This document shows, piece after piece, positions 39,147 through 46,806 of a stretch of DNA of 64,000 nucleotides; positions within the stretch are counted from its first letter, which is position 1, and each line of letters starts with the position of its first letter. Under the pieces are notes generated by a model, which saw nothing but the letters and a program-made list of their open reading frames with translations, did no database searches and had not been told where the DNA came from. A program made the position numbers and the translations under genes. Source of the DNA: Ardenticatenales bacterium (GTDB lineage Bacteria; Chloroflexota; Anaerolineae; Epilineales; Epilineaceae); contig JADYYS010000037.1 of NCBI GenBank assembly GCA_020853525.1, positions 1 through 64,000 on the forward strand, read 5' to 3'.

Positions 39147-41037
39147 ACGTTCGCTTTCTGCAAACTCGAATTTCGATGCGCGGCGGCGCCACCGCTTGCG
39201 CTGCGTGCGCCACTATATCGACGTGTTGAAGGGTCGCTACACCTTCCTCGTCGGTAATGACGATCACTGTTTCGTAGGTGCGCAACAGCTCTGCGACAGG
39301 CTGGCTTAGTTGGGTATAGTCTCCCTTCAAACGTGCAATCTCCTCAAATCCAGTCTCACCGGTCTCCCAGGTGCCGACAATTCGCTGGTCGGCTGCCGCG
39401 AGTACTGCCGGCAATTCGATCGTGGCGACGTGACGAACAAAGACGTTCATAGCTGCGGACCGCAAGATCTCGTTCATCGATCCTGAGACATCCACTAACA
39501 GGATTTTGGATGAGTTCAATCCCTGCGCGGCGGCTGGCCAAGGCGACATCGGCTCCCCAACGCACCTTCGAACAGCGGACGCGAGTTCGGTTCGTGATGG
39601 CCAATTCGACGATGTCAAGTGTCCAATGGCACTGCAGCGATGCTGGAGCGAAGGGGACACCTTGGACACAGTCGCTGCGACAGAGCCGTGGCTGACCAGG
39701 AAGATGTCGCCGTCCGGCAGAGCGCTGGCATAATCCTCCAACACATCAACGAACGTACCACTAGACGACTTCTTGTAATGTTTGACCTCGACAACCATCT
39801 TGCAGATTTCGCGTCCGCTATCTTCTGTCCAGAGCCCATAATCAGGTTGTACGGCTCCCTTGCGATCCTTGCCGCGCGGATTCGCCAGAGGGGTCCGTCG
39901 TTCACTGATTAGCTTGAAAGGGCCGGGTGATGAGTGAATCGTTGCCACTGTCGTCTCTTTGAAGTCGAACCCGATCCGGCCATTATCGTGATGGATTTCA
40001 ATGTCATGACCTTCAAGTGCGCGAATCATCTCCGTGGCGATCCATACAGAATAGAGTTCGAACCTCTTTTTCCAGATCGGCATTGAAAGTACCGACTCAA
40101 GATCGTCAACTGATACATCGGCCAGCATCGGCCGCAAAGGGAACCGGTCAGTGATTTCGTCGAGCTCTTCACCGATGCTTGCTAATTCGGATTCTGACAA
40201 TTGCGAAGCTGCAGAAAGTGCGACCACGAATGATTGCAGCCAATAGTCGGTCTCGTGTAGCGCAATGATCCAAAGGTTATAGCCATCGGAGGGATCGTAA
40301 GAGTCATCGACTGCGTCATATCCGACGGCCGTACGGTGCTGATCACGGAGATCCTTAAGAGTAGCCGGCGTCAACTCGTGGTCCAGCAATCGTTGCAGTA
40401 CCACCATGGCGACAGACGCGCATTTCGCCAACGCGTCCGGAAGTTCCGAAGGGTGTAGCGACGCGGGAAACGGCGAGTAGTTTCCCAGTTCGTAAGTTGA
40501 GATCCATTGCCGAGCGTCGCCAGAGATATTGAGGGGCCTGCCCTTGAAAATATTCTCGAGTTCCGTTTGGACTACCTGCCGATTCCGTAATACTCCCCAC
40601 AGTTTCCAGCAGGCTTGCGCGTCAATGGCGGGGACAGTCACTGCTGTCTTGACGATGTCATCCCAGACTGTTAGCCACTCACGAAAGTGGTCCAACCCCA
40701 GGAGTTGGTCATCAACCTGTAGGGTCCACTGAGACTGTCCGCGCGTTGCGTCGGCATGTACGAAAAAATCCAGAATATCGCGAAACATGGCGGCGTACGG
40801 ATTTAGCTCTTCAAAGAAGGCTCGTACAAACGAAGCCATGTCGGCGTCAACCAACGCCTGCTCAATCGAACTAGCTCTGGGGTTCAGACGATATAGGATG
40901 CGCCTATCGAATCCCTCGTCCGCTCCGCGGAGATCGATGCCACCGAACGTGCAAAGGTGGCTCCATGCTGACTGCGGGTCGCGATGAACTTGCGTATCCA
41001 TGTTTCGCATATCCTGACGCGTAGGTAGGGAATCCAT
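39145..41037 (-). CDS. Defence-associated PD-(D/E)XK-like nuclease fused to a von Willebrand A domain
   Basis: A 630-residue protein I do not recognise as a whole. Residues 1-320 are helical and unassigned (WKKRFELYSVWIATEMIRAL closes this part). Residues about 355-450 fit a restriction-like nuclease: QPDYGLW with D399, then MVVEVKHYKK with E417 and K419, the D-(x)n-E-x-K pattern. Residues 511-600 are a VWA-like domain with a MIDAS motif, LLVDVSGSMNEIL (D516, S518, S520) and VIVITDEEGV. Encoded against the flanking defence genes with its own promoter and much lower GC than the window average. The start ATG 41037 is 7 bases from the -10 box (leaderless); Met10 or Met13 are alternatives. Role as an effector of the island is inferred. 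Confidence 0.7.
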   Translation of the reverse strand: MDSLPTRQDMRNMDTQVHRDPQSAWSHLCTFGGIDLRGADEGFDRRILYRLNPRASSIEQALVDADMASFVRAFFEELNPYAAMFRDILDFFVHADATRGQSQWTLQVDDQLLGLDHFREWLTVWDDIVKTAVTVPAIDAQACWKLWGVLRNRQVVQTELENIFKGRPLNISGDARQWISTYELGNYSPFPASLHPSELPDALAKCASVAMVVLQRLLDHELTPATLKDLRDQHRTAVGYDAVDDSYDPSDGYNLWIIALHETDYWLQSFVVALSAASQLSESELASIGEELDEITDRFPLRPMLADVSVDDLESVLSMPIWKKRFELYSVWIATEMIRALEGHDIEIHHDNGRIGFDFKETTVATIHSSPGPFKLISERRTPLANPRGKDRKGAVQPDYGLWTEDSGREICKMVVEVKHYKKSSSGTFVDVLEDYASALPDGDIFLVSHGSVAATVSKVSPSLQHRCSAIGHLTSSNWPSRTELASAVRRCVGEPMSPWPAAAQGLNSSKILLVDVSGSMNEILRSAAMNVFVRHVATIELPAVLAAADQRIVGTWETGETGFEEIARLKGDYTQLSQPVAELLRTYETVIVITDEEGVATLQHVDIVAHAAQAVAPPRIEIRVCRKRT

Positions 41038-41043
41038 ATCTCG

Positions 41044-41073
41044 ATTCTAGTCCACCCGGCCTACCGCTGTGAA
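41044..41073 (-). promoter_or_regulatory. Promoter of the nuclease/VWA gene
   Basis: On the minus strand TTCACA (41073-41068) and TAGAAT (41049-41044) are 18 bases apart. The ATG at 41037 lies 6 bases after the -10, so a leaderless transcript is likely. Confidence 0.55.
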
Positions 41074-41158
41074 GTGCACTCTGACTGCCCGGGGCGTTAA
41101 TTGTACGGGCAGGCGGCTTCAAGGGCCTTGATACCGGTGCCGCCATAACGCAGGACCG

Positions 41159-41187
41159 TTGACGCTCGCGTCCTCCTCCCCTACCAT
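41159..41187 (+). promoter_or_regulatory. Promoter of mcrBC
   Basis: TTGACG (41159-41164) and TACCAT (41182-41187) are 17 bases apart, the best -35 match in the island. The mcrB ATG is 35 bases further on, preceded by GGGAGA. Confidence 0.6.
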
Positions 41188-41222
41188 CGCTCCTCCGTCC
41201 GCGCACGCCCGGGAGACGCCGC

Positions 41223-43451
41223 ATGGACACCGTCGATGCCCTGGAGCAGGAGCGCCGCCAGGCCAAGTTCCGGCAAGTGGAAGCCGAGTGGCGGCGCTGG
41301 CGCGAGGACCTGCCCCCGTCCGGGCCGGACAGGCCGACCGCCGCCGAGTTGACCGCGCTGCTGGACGAGCTTGCCCGGCAGCCTGACCTGGATCGCTTCC
41401 GACAGGCCTGGTCCGGCTGGGCCAGGCTGTCGGAGCCGTTTCCGAACGGGGGCCGGCGCCTTGCCCTCAACACGGCTCTGCAGCTGATGGCGAACGATCC
41501 GACCGCGTTCGAAATCCTCGTCGACGCACTGCGCCTTCCAACGGACGAGGACGAGGCTGCGGTCAAGATCCGCCGGCTCCACGAAACCGTGACCCGCCTC
41601 CGCCAGGGCAGTCAACCCGCGCCGAACATGATGCCGCTCATCCAGTCGACCTTCTGGAGCCGCCAGGCACCGGACGCGTGGCCGGCATTGTGGACGGACG
41701 GTGAGCTGATCCTGCAGCAATACGGCTGGCTCGCGTACGAGACGGAACCCGTCGCGCGCTACCTCACCTACCGCCGCGCCACGCGCGCTCTCGCGCCGTC
41801 GGCTACCCACGCAGCGGATGTACTCTCGTGGTACAGCGGCCACCACCCGTTCTGCGGATTGGATCTCTCGCTCGTCGAACGATGCCGGGAGAACGCCATT
41901 ACGCTGGGCGAGTGGCACGCGCGGAGCGGATACGCGTCCCCGGAGGACGAACGTGCGGCCGCAGGCAATGCCATCACGCTCCGCGCCGAGATGAACCTCA
42001 CCAACCTTGCCCTTCGACGGCGGATCGAGCTGGCGCTCGGGACCGATCTTCGTCAAGGGTCGATGTCCCTCGAGACGTCGACTTCGCCTGGCCGTCCGTA
42101 CCGCGCGGACGGATTCTGCGCGCTCTATTTCCCGTCGACCGGAGCGCCCGGCGCCCTGCATTCGCTGAGCTTTCGCATCTGGGTCACGCGTGACGGCGTT
42201 GCTGTGGGCCTCCACCCCAGCTGGGTGTCCGACAACTACAACCAGTCTGGTCAGGTAGCGGAGAGCCAGCTGCCGACCGATCTCTGCTTCATGCGGGTCC
42301 TCGGCCATGGCGAAGACGGTCGAATCGTGCCGGGTGATCGACGCTGGCCAGGCGGCCAGTTCCTCGTCGGCCGCTGGTTCCCCGGCACAACCGCGCTCGA
42401 CCGCGTCGACTTCGCGGATGACGTCGCAGGCGTTGCCGAGGCGCTCCGGCCAACTGCGGAGGCTCTCCTTGCCCTATCCCGCTCCGATGCTGAGCCCCCG
42501 GCCGACGTTTCGGACCCGACGTCGGACATCGATCCTGTCGCCACACTTGCCGATGACCTGCTCCTGGACCCCTCGTTCCTGGAAGACATCGTCGGCCTGC
42601 TGCGCGAGAAGCGCCAGATCATCCTCTACGGGCCCCCCGGCACCGGCAAGACGTACGTGGCCAAGCGGCTGGCCGAAGCGCTGGCGCCGGATGTGGAGCG
42701 GCGGATGATCGTGCAGTTCCATCCATCCACGAGCTATGAGGACTTCTTCGAAGGCTTCCGCCCGCAGTCGGACGGAGCAACCGGACTGAGCTACACCCTC
42801 GCACCCGGGCCACTTGCCCTCCTGTCCGAAGCTGCCCGCACACAGCCGGGCGACGAGCACGTCATGGTCATCGACGAGATCAACCGCGGCAACCTGCCCC
42901 GGATCCTCGGCGAGCTTCTCTTCCTCCTGGAGTACCGCGACGAGTCCGTCCGCACCCTCTATCGCCCGGACGCACCGTTCTCCCTGCCTCGAAACGTCCT
43001 CTTCATCGGCACGATGAACACGGCCGACCGCTCGATCGCCCTCGTGGACGCGGCGCTTCGACGGCGCTTCCACTTCATCCCGTTCTTCCCGCACGAGGGG
43101 CCGCTGGCCGACCTCCTACGCCGCTGGTTAGAACGAGAGCAGGGCCCGGTCTGGGTGGCCGATCTACTGGATATGGTGAACGCCGAGCTCCGCCAGCGCC
43201 TCGGCGGCCCGCATCTACAGGTCGGCCCAAGCCACTTCATGACCCAGAACCTGGACGAGGTGCGGCTCCGGCGCATCTGGGACTACAGCGTCTTCCCGTT
43301 CATCGAGGAACAGCTTTACGGCGATTGGGGCGCCGTTGACGCGTATCGGTTCGAAGCCGTCCACCGGCGCTTCCGCACAGAGTCCGAGATCGTAGGCGGC
43401 CCGCTCGAGGACGCGGTGTCGGGCGACCCCTGGGACAACGGCGAACCGTGA
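41223..43451 (+). CDS. mcrB: McrB-type AAA+ GTPase of a type IV restriction system
   Basis: A 742-residue protein. The N-terminal 430 residues should carry modified-DNA recognition but show no family I can name; FWSRQAPDAWPALW and LYFPSTGAPGALHSLSFRIW are notable conserved-looking segments. The AAA+ motor has LYGPPGTGKTYVAKRLAEAL (Walker A, about residue 470), QFHPSTSYEDFFEGFRP, VMVIDEINRGNLPRILGEL (Walker B, about 548), and FIGTMNTADRSIALVDAALR with RRFHF, the sensor and arginine-finger region of McrB. FHPSxxYEDF and the MNTADRS motif are specific to the McrB family. It overlaps mcrC by GTGA. Together they would cut DNA bearing a modified base, for example methylated phage DNA. Confidence 0.9.
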   Translation: MDTVDALEQERRQAKFRQVEAEWRRWREDLPPSGPDRPTAAELTALLDELARQPDLDRFRQAWSGWARLSEPFPNGGRRLALNTALQLMANDPTAFEILVDALRLPTDEDEAAVKIRRLHETVTRLRQGSQPAPNMMPLIQSTFWSRQAPDAWPALWTDGELILQQYGWLAYETEPVARYLTYRRATRALAPSATHAADVLSWYSGHHPFCGLDLSLVERCRENAITLGEWHARSGYASPEDERAAAGNAITLRAEMNLTNLALRRRIELALGTDLRQGSMSLETSTSPGRPYRADGFCALYFPSTGAPGALHSLSFRIWVTRDGVAVGLHPSWVSDNYNQSGQVAESQLPTDLCFMRVLGHGEDGRIVPGDRRWPGGQFLVGRWFPGTTALDRVDFADDVAGVAEALRPTAEALLALSRSDAEPPADVSDPTSDIDPVATLADDLLLDPSFLEDIVGLLREKRQIILYGPPGTGKTYVAKRLAEALAPDVERRMIVQFHPSTSYEDFFEGFRPQSDGATGLSYTLAPGPLALLSEAARTQPGDEHVMVIDEINRGNLPRILGELLFLLEYRDESVRTLYRPDAPFSLPRNVLFIGTMNTADRSIALVDAALRRRFHFIPFFPHEGPLADLLRRWLEREQGPVWVADLLDMVNAELRQRLGGPHLQVGPSHFMTQNLDEVRLRRIWDYSVFPFIEEQLYGDWGAVDAYRFEAVHRRFRTESEIVGGPLEDAVSGDPWDNGEP

Positions 43452-44692
43452 TCGCACCGGCGACACCTCCGGCGCCGTCCGCAGCGCCGACTGAGCGGCT
43501 CTCGCTCAGCGAGTACAACGAGCGAGAGGTTGTGCTCCGGCCCGACCAGGTGCGAGCCCTGTTGGCCGTGGGCCGTAACCGATTCGAGCTGCATCCCACA
43601 GGAGACGCCCAGACGTTTCGCCTGCGAGCGACCCAGCATGTGGGCACGGTAACCGTGCCCGGCCTCCAGATCCTCATCCGACCCAAAGTCCCGCTCGCCA
43701 ACCTCTTCTACATGCTCGCCGTTCCCGGCCCAAAGGAGACGTGGCAGGAAACGGACTTCGGCTACGGCGTCGAGCGCCAGCTCCTGCCTGCGTTCGCCAC
43801 GCTCTTCGCACGCGCTGTCGATCGAGCACTGGGGCGCGGCCCGCTGCGCGCCTATCGCCTGGAACATCAGCGCCTTTCGGCCCTCCGCGGCCGCATCGAC
43901 ATGGCCGTCCAGGTCCGCCAGCCGGCCATCGTGACACCGTTGCCATGCCGCTACGAGGACTTCACCGCCGACGTGATGGAGAACCGTGCGCTGCGCGCCG
44001 CCATCCGCCGCTTCCTGCGCCTGGCCGGCGTGCCGGATCGGGTGCGCGGCATCCTCCTTCACCAGCTTGCGCGGCTCGAGGATGTCGCCGACGAACTCGT
44101 GTCCCCGGACGCGGTCGATCGGGTCCCAATCACGCGCCTGAACCGCCACTACGCGCCTGCCCTCGGCCTAGCCTCGATCGTCCTCCGCGATACGACGCTC
44201 CTCACCGACGTTGGCCGCGCCGATGCCAGCGCGCTCCTCATCGACATGAACCGCGTGTTCGAAGCGTTCGTCGCCGACCGCCTCCGGCGGGCGTTGCAGC
44301 CAGCCCTGCGCGTCCGCGACCAGAGGCCAGGTTACCTGGACAACGAGCGTCTGGTATCCATGCGTCCCGACCTCGTATTCGAGCAGGATGGACGGCCCGT
44401 CCTCGTCGCGGACACGAAGTACAAGTTGACCGACGACGGCCGCGGCCGCGTCGGCGATTACTTCCAGCTGCTGGCATACACGACGGCCATGGGCCTTCGA
44501 GCCGGCTTGCTCATCTACTGTCATAGCGGCTCCGGGACGCCGCCGCGCGCGATCACCGTACGGCGGGGCGGGCAGCGGTTGTGGACGCAGGCGGTGAGAG
44601 TGGGGGGGACGCGGGCGGAGCTGGAGGAGGCCATGGTTCAGCTAGCGGACCTGGTTCGTGTGTTGACGCGCACCGACCGTCAGCTCGCTTGA
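43448..44692 (+). CDS. mcrC: McrC-type nuclease subunit
   Basis: A 414-residue partner of McrB. The N-terminal part (LSLSEYNEREVVLRPDQVRA, then RATQHVGTVTVPGLQILIRP and LPNLFYML-like ANLFYMLAVPG) matches the McrC family, as does EDFTADVMENRALRAAIRRF. The C-terminal PD-(D/E)XK nuclease site is visible as SMRPDLVFEQDGRPVLVADT followed by KYK, with Asp in RPDL and D-T-K as the acidic/lysine pair at about residues 308-324. It starts at a GTG inside the mcrB stop. This subunit stimulates GTP hydrolysis and makes the cut. Confidence 0.9.
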   Translation: MIAPATPPAPSAAPTERLSLSEYNEREVVLRPDQVRALLAVGRNRFELHPTGDAQTFRLRATQHVGTVTVPGLQILIRPKVPLANLFYMLAVPGPKETWQETDFGYGVERQLLPAFATLFARAVDRALGRGPLRAYRLEHQRLSALRGRIDMAVQVRQPAIVTPLPCRYEDFTADVMENRALRAAIRRFLRLAGVPDRVRGILLHQLARLEDVADELVSPDAVDRVPITRLNRHYAPALGLASIVLRDTTLLTDVGRADASALLIDMNRVFEAFVADRLRRALQPALRVRDQRPGYLDNERLVSMRPDLVFEQDGRPVLVADTKYKLTDDGRGRVGDYFQLLAYTTAMGLRAGLLIYCHSGSGTPPRAITVRRGGQRLWTQAVRVGGTRAELEEAMVQLADLVRVLTRTDRQLA

Positions 44693-44713
44693 CGCAAGCC
44701 CCCGACGGACCCC

Positions 44714-44980
44714 ATGCGCTACATCCTAACCGGCCCCGACAACCACCCCTACCCCAGCCCCACCCCCGGCCTCCTCGGCGGCAACCGCCGCGACAAGATC
44801 TACGGCCGCCTCGACTGCCCCTCCGCCGTCCGACACCTTCCCAATGGCTACGCCAAGGTCCGCGTCTTCTTCCCCGACGAAACCACCGCGATCGCCGCCG
44901 GCTACCGGCCGTGCGGGACGTGCATGCGGACGGCGTATCGGGAGTGGAAGGCATCGCAAGGCGGACGGATCATCCGCTGA
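44714..44980 (+). CDS. Small Ada-type zinc-binding domain protein
   Basis: An 88-residue protein resembling only the N-terminal metal-binding domain of the Ada DNA-repair regulator. Cys in GRLDCPSAVR and the closing CGTCM pair (GYRPCGTCMRTAY), with VRVFFPDETTAIAAGYRPC between them, follow the Ada pattern C...FF...A..AG.RPC..C. It lacks the first-pair spacing of full Ada, which normally supplies four cysteines, and it lacks the AraC and methyltransferase domains. It may bind zinc and DNA or be a small repair or regulatory protein. It lies 21 bases after mcrC and may be co-transcribed. Confidence 0.6.
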   Translation: MRYILTGPDNHPYPSPTPGLLGGNRRDKIYGRLDCPSAVRHLPNGYAKVRVFFPDETTAIAAGYRPCGTCMRTAYREWKASQGGRIIR

Positions 44981-45040
44981 TCGTCGGCTCGACCTTGCGA
45001 TGCCGCGAGTCGGTCTCGACGCGCGTCGTCGGAATGACCG

Positions 45041-45388
45041 TCACTGCGACGCTGCCCCGAGCAACAGCGCCAGCGAGTCGCGAACCTTGGCGCGATCCGA
45101 CTCGGCCAGCATACCCAACTCCCCGCGCACCAAGCGGTGGTCCAGGGTGAACAGCTTGAACCGCACCAGGGAGGCCGCCGGCAGTCCTGCCGCCGATAGA
45201 TCATCGATCGGCACGTCCAACGGCCAGGGCGGATTGCCGGCCGAGGTGATCATCGCCATCACCGAGTGTCCTGCGGGACGGTTGAAACGCATGCCGTCCG
45301 ACAGCACCAAGGCCGGCCTGTGCTTCACCGCTGCCCGGTCCGTGAACGGGAAGGGCACCCGCACCACCTGGAACCGCTCATAGCTCAC
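45041..45388 (-). CDS. mazF: MazF/PemK-family endoribonuclease toxin
   Basis: A 115-residue toxin predicted to cut mRNA at short sequences. YERFQVVRVPFPFTDRAAVK is the family start with the PFPFTD loop; RPALVLSDGMRFNRPAGHSV and VMAMITSAG follow, and ASLVRFKLFTLDHRLVRGEL ends the fold. I chose the GTG at 45388, which overlaps the antitoxin stop by 11 bases; the longer upstream frame is only the antitoxin read in another frame. The pair is on the minus strand, opposite to the island and to rplI. Confidence 0.88.
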   Translation of the reverse strand: MSYERFQVVRVPFPFTDRAAVKHRPALVLSDGMRFNRPAGHSVMAMITSAGNPPWPLDVPIDDLSAAGLPAASLVRFKLFTLDHRLVRGELGMLAESDRAKVRDSLALLLGAASQ

Positions 45389-45608
45389 GGTAGGCCGCCT
45401 CGTCCGCCGCGCTGGACCATTCGTCCAATGTGATCTCCACCGCCCGCAGGTATTCCAGGTCCAGCGCCTGCACCCGCCGGACGCGGGCCACCCCGTCCGG
45501 GCCCACATCCCAGGCCAGGAAGTCCCCCGGCCCGACCTTGAGTGCTTCGCGGATCTCGTGAGGAATCGTCGTCTGCCCTTTGGATGTAATCTTCCCGATG
45601 CCGATCAT
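45378..45608 (-). CDS. mazE: AbrB/MazE-family antitoxin
   Basis: A 76-residue swapped-hairpin DNA-binding antitoxin. IGKITSKGQTTIPHEIREAL is the AbrB signature, followed by VGPGDFLAWDVGPDG and an acidic C-terminus (ITLDEWSSAADEAAYREL) expected to wrap the toxin. The ribosome site GGAGGT lies 8 bases upstream of the ATG. Its promoter is at 45660-45689, which the complex would be expected to repress. Confidence 0.9.
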   Translation of the reverse strand: MIGIGKITSKGQTTIPHEIREALKVGPGDFLAWDVGPDGVARVRRVQALDLEYLRAVEITLDEWSSAADEAAYREL

Positions 45609-45659
45609 GCTCTACCTCCCTTGCGCAAGGACCGCATTCCGTCCTTACCGTTCCGTCAT

Positions 45660-45689
45660 ACTATAAAGGGCGGGCACACACCGCGGCAA
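45660..45689 (-). promoter_or_regulatory. Promoter of mazEF
   Basis: On the minus strand TTGCCG (45689-45684) and TATAGT (45665-45660) are 18 bases apart. The mazE ATG is about 50 bases further on. Confidence 0.5.
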
Positions 45690-45733
45690 CCAGACCCTTG
45701 GACTGCATCCGCACGGCCCCCGATCCGAATGAT

Positions 45734-45763
45734 TTGCGTGACCGCCGCCCGACACACTACAAT
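45734..45763 (+). promoter_or_regulatory. Promoter of the rplI operon
   Basis: TTGCGT (45734-45739) and TACAAT (45758-45763) are 18 bases apart. The rplI ATG follows 47 bases later with TAAGAGG as ribosome site. Confidence 0.5.
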
Positions 45764-45809
45764 CGCCCGCTGATCTATCGCTGTGAGTGGTCGCTGTAAG
45801 AGGTTCCCC

Positions 45810-46394
45810 ATGCAAGTCATCCTGAAGACGGACGTCCCGAAGCTCGGCCAAGTGGGCGACCTGTGCAAGGTCGCCGGCGGCTTCGGCCGCAACTACCTGC
45901 TCCCGCAGGGACTGGCGATCCTGGCCACGCCGGGCGCGCTCAAGCAGATCGGCGACCTGAAGCGCGCCGAGACGCGCCGCCAGGACCGGCAGCGCGCCGA
46001 GATGAACGACCTGGCCGCCCAGATCGGCCGCCAGGCCCTGACGTTCAAGGCGCGCGTCGGCGAGACCGGGCGGCTGTACGGCTCGATCACGGCCACCGAC
46101 ATCGCCGAGGCGCTCGAGGCCCAGCTCGGCTCGCCCGTCGATCGCCGCAAGATCGTTCTCGACGATACGATCCGCACGCTCGGCGACCACAACGTGCCGA
46201 TTCACCTGATGCAGGGCATCAACGCCATGATCAAGGTGACCGTCGAGGCGGACGGCGAGCTCGTGCCCGACAAGCCGACCGAGACCTCGGACGAGGACGA
46301 TGCCTGGGGCAAGGTGACCGTCACCGACCTGGGCGACGACGACGACGACGAGGACGACGAGGGCCGGGGTCGCCGGGGTCGCCGGGGTCGCTGA
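45810..46394 (+). CDS. rplI: Large-subunit ribosomal protein bL9 with charged C-terminal extension
   Basis: A 194-residue bL9. The N-terminal domain has MQVILKTDVPKLGQVGDLCK and VAGGFGRNYLLPQGLAI, followed by the long connecting helix (QDRQRAEMNDLAAQIGRQAL) and the C-terminal RNA-binding domain (LYGSITATDIAEAL, IRTLGDHNVPIHL). Normal bL9 is about 148 residues. Here about 45 extra residues follow: a Pro/Thr/Glu/Asp segment, a run of Asp and Glu (DLGDDDDDEDDEG) and a short Arg-Gly end (RGRRGRRGR). ATG 45810 is the start; the nine codons upstream are not part of the family. Confidence 0.95.
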   Translation: MQVILKTDVPKLGQVGDLCKVAGGFGRNYLLPQGLAILATPGALKQIGDLKRAETRRQDRQRAEMNDLAAQIGRQALTFKARVGETGRLYGSITATDIAEALEAQLGSPVDRRKIVLDDTIRTLGDHNVPIHLMQGINAMIKVTVEADGELVPDKPTETSDEDDAWGKVTVTDLGDDDDDEDDEGRGRRGRRGR

Positions 46395-46434
46395 CGCGGC
46401 CCCACCGCGCCGGACTTGGGTGAGGTGGGCAGCC

Positions 46435-46806
46435 ATGGACGAATCGACGTCGGAACGGGTCGTCCGCTTCCTGGTCGACCACGCGCGGTGCAACCAGTGC
46501 CGCGGCGCCTACCACGTCGAGAACGTCCACGTCCTGCACCAGAGCGGTGACCGCATCTGGGACCTGGCCGCCGTCTGCGAGCAGTGCTACGGCTTGGCGC
46601 TGATCCGCGCCGTCGTCAAGAGCGAGGACGGTCAGATCCACACCGAGCCCGTCGGCGAGCTTTCGAACGCCGAGCTGCGCCGCTTCGACCGGCTGCGGCC
46701 GATCGACCGCGACGACGTCCTCGACGCGACGGCCTTCCTGAGCGACTTCGACGGCGACTTCGAGCGCCTGTTTCAGAGCGGCGAAGCAGACGGGGTCGAC
46801 GCGTGA
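46435..46806 (+). CDS. Hypothetical zinc-ribbon protein
   Basis: A 123-residue soluble protein. Two CxxC pairs (ARCNQCRGAY near residue 18-24 and AVCEQCYGLAL near residue 47-53) separated by 28 residues form a probable zinc ribbon. The second half is charged (HTEPVGELSNAELRRFDRLR; DDVLDATAFLSDFDGDFERL) and resembles interaction segments rather than an enzyme. It lies 40 bases after rplI and its stop overlaps the next GTG start (GTGA). I do not recognise the family; a nucleic-acid or ribosome-associated role is only a guess from context. Confidence 0.7.
   Translation: MDESTSERVVRFLVDHARCNQCRGAYHVENVHVLHQSGDRIWDLAAVCEQCYGLALIRAVVKSEDGQIHTEPVGELSNAELRRFDRLRPIDRDDVLDATAFLSDFDGDFERLFQSGEADGVDA

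Noticed and set aside
26438-45608. A phospholipase-D-type DrmC gene hidden in the island
   Set aside because: I looked for HxK(x)nD-type motifs in the proteins of the island and saw none.
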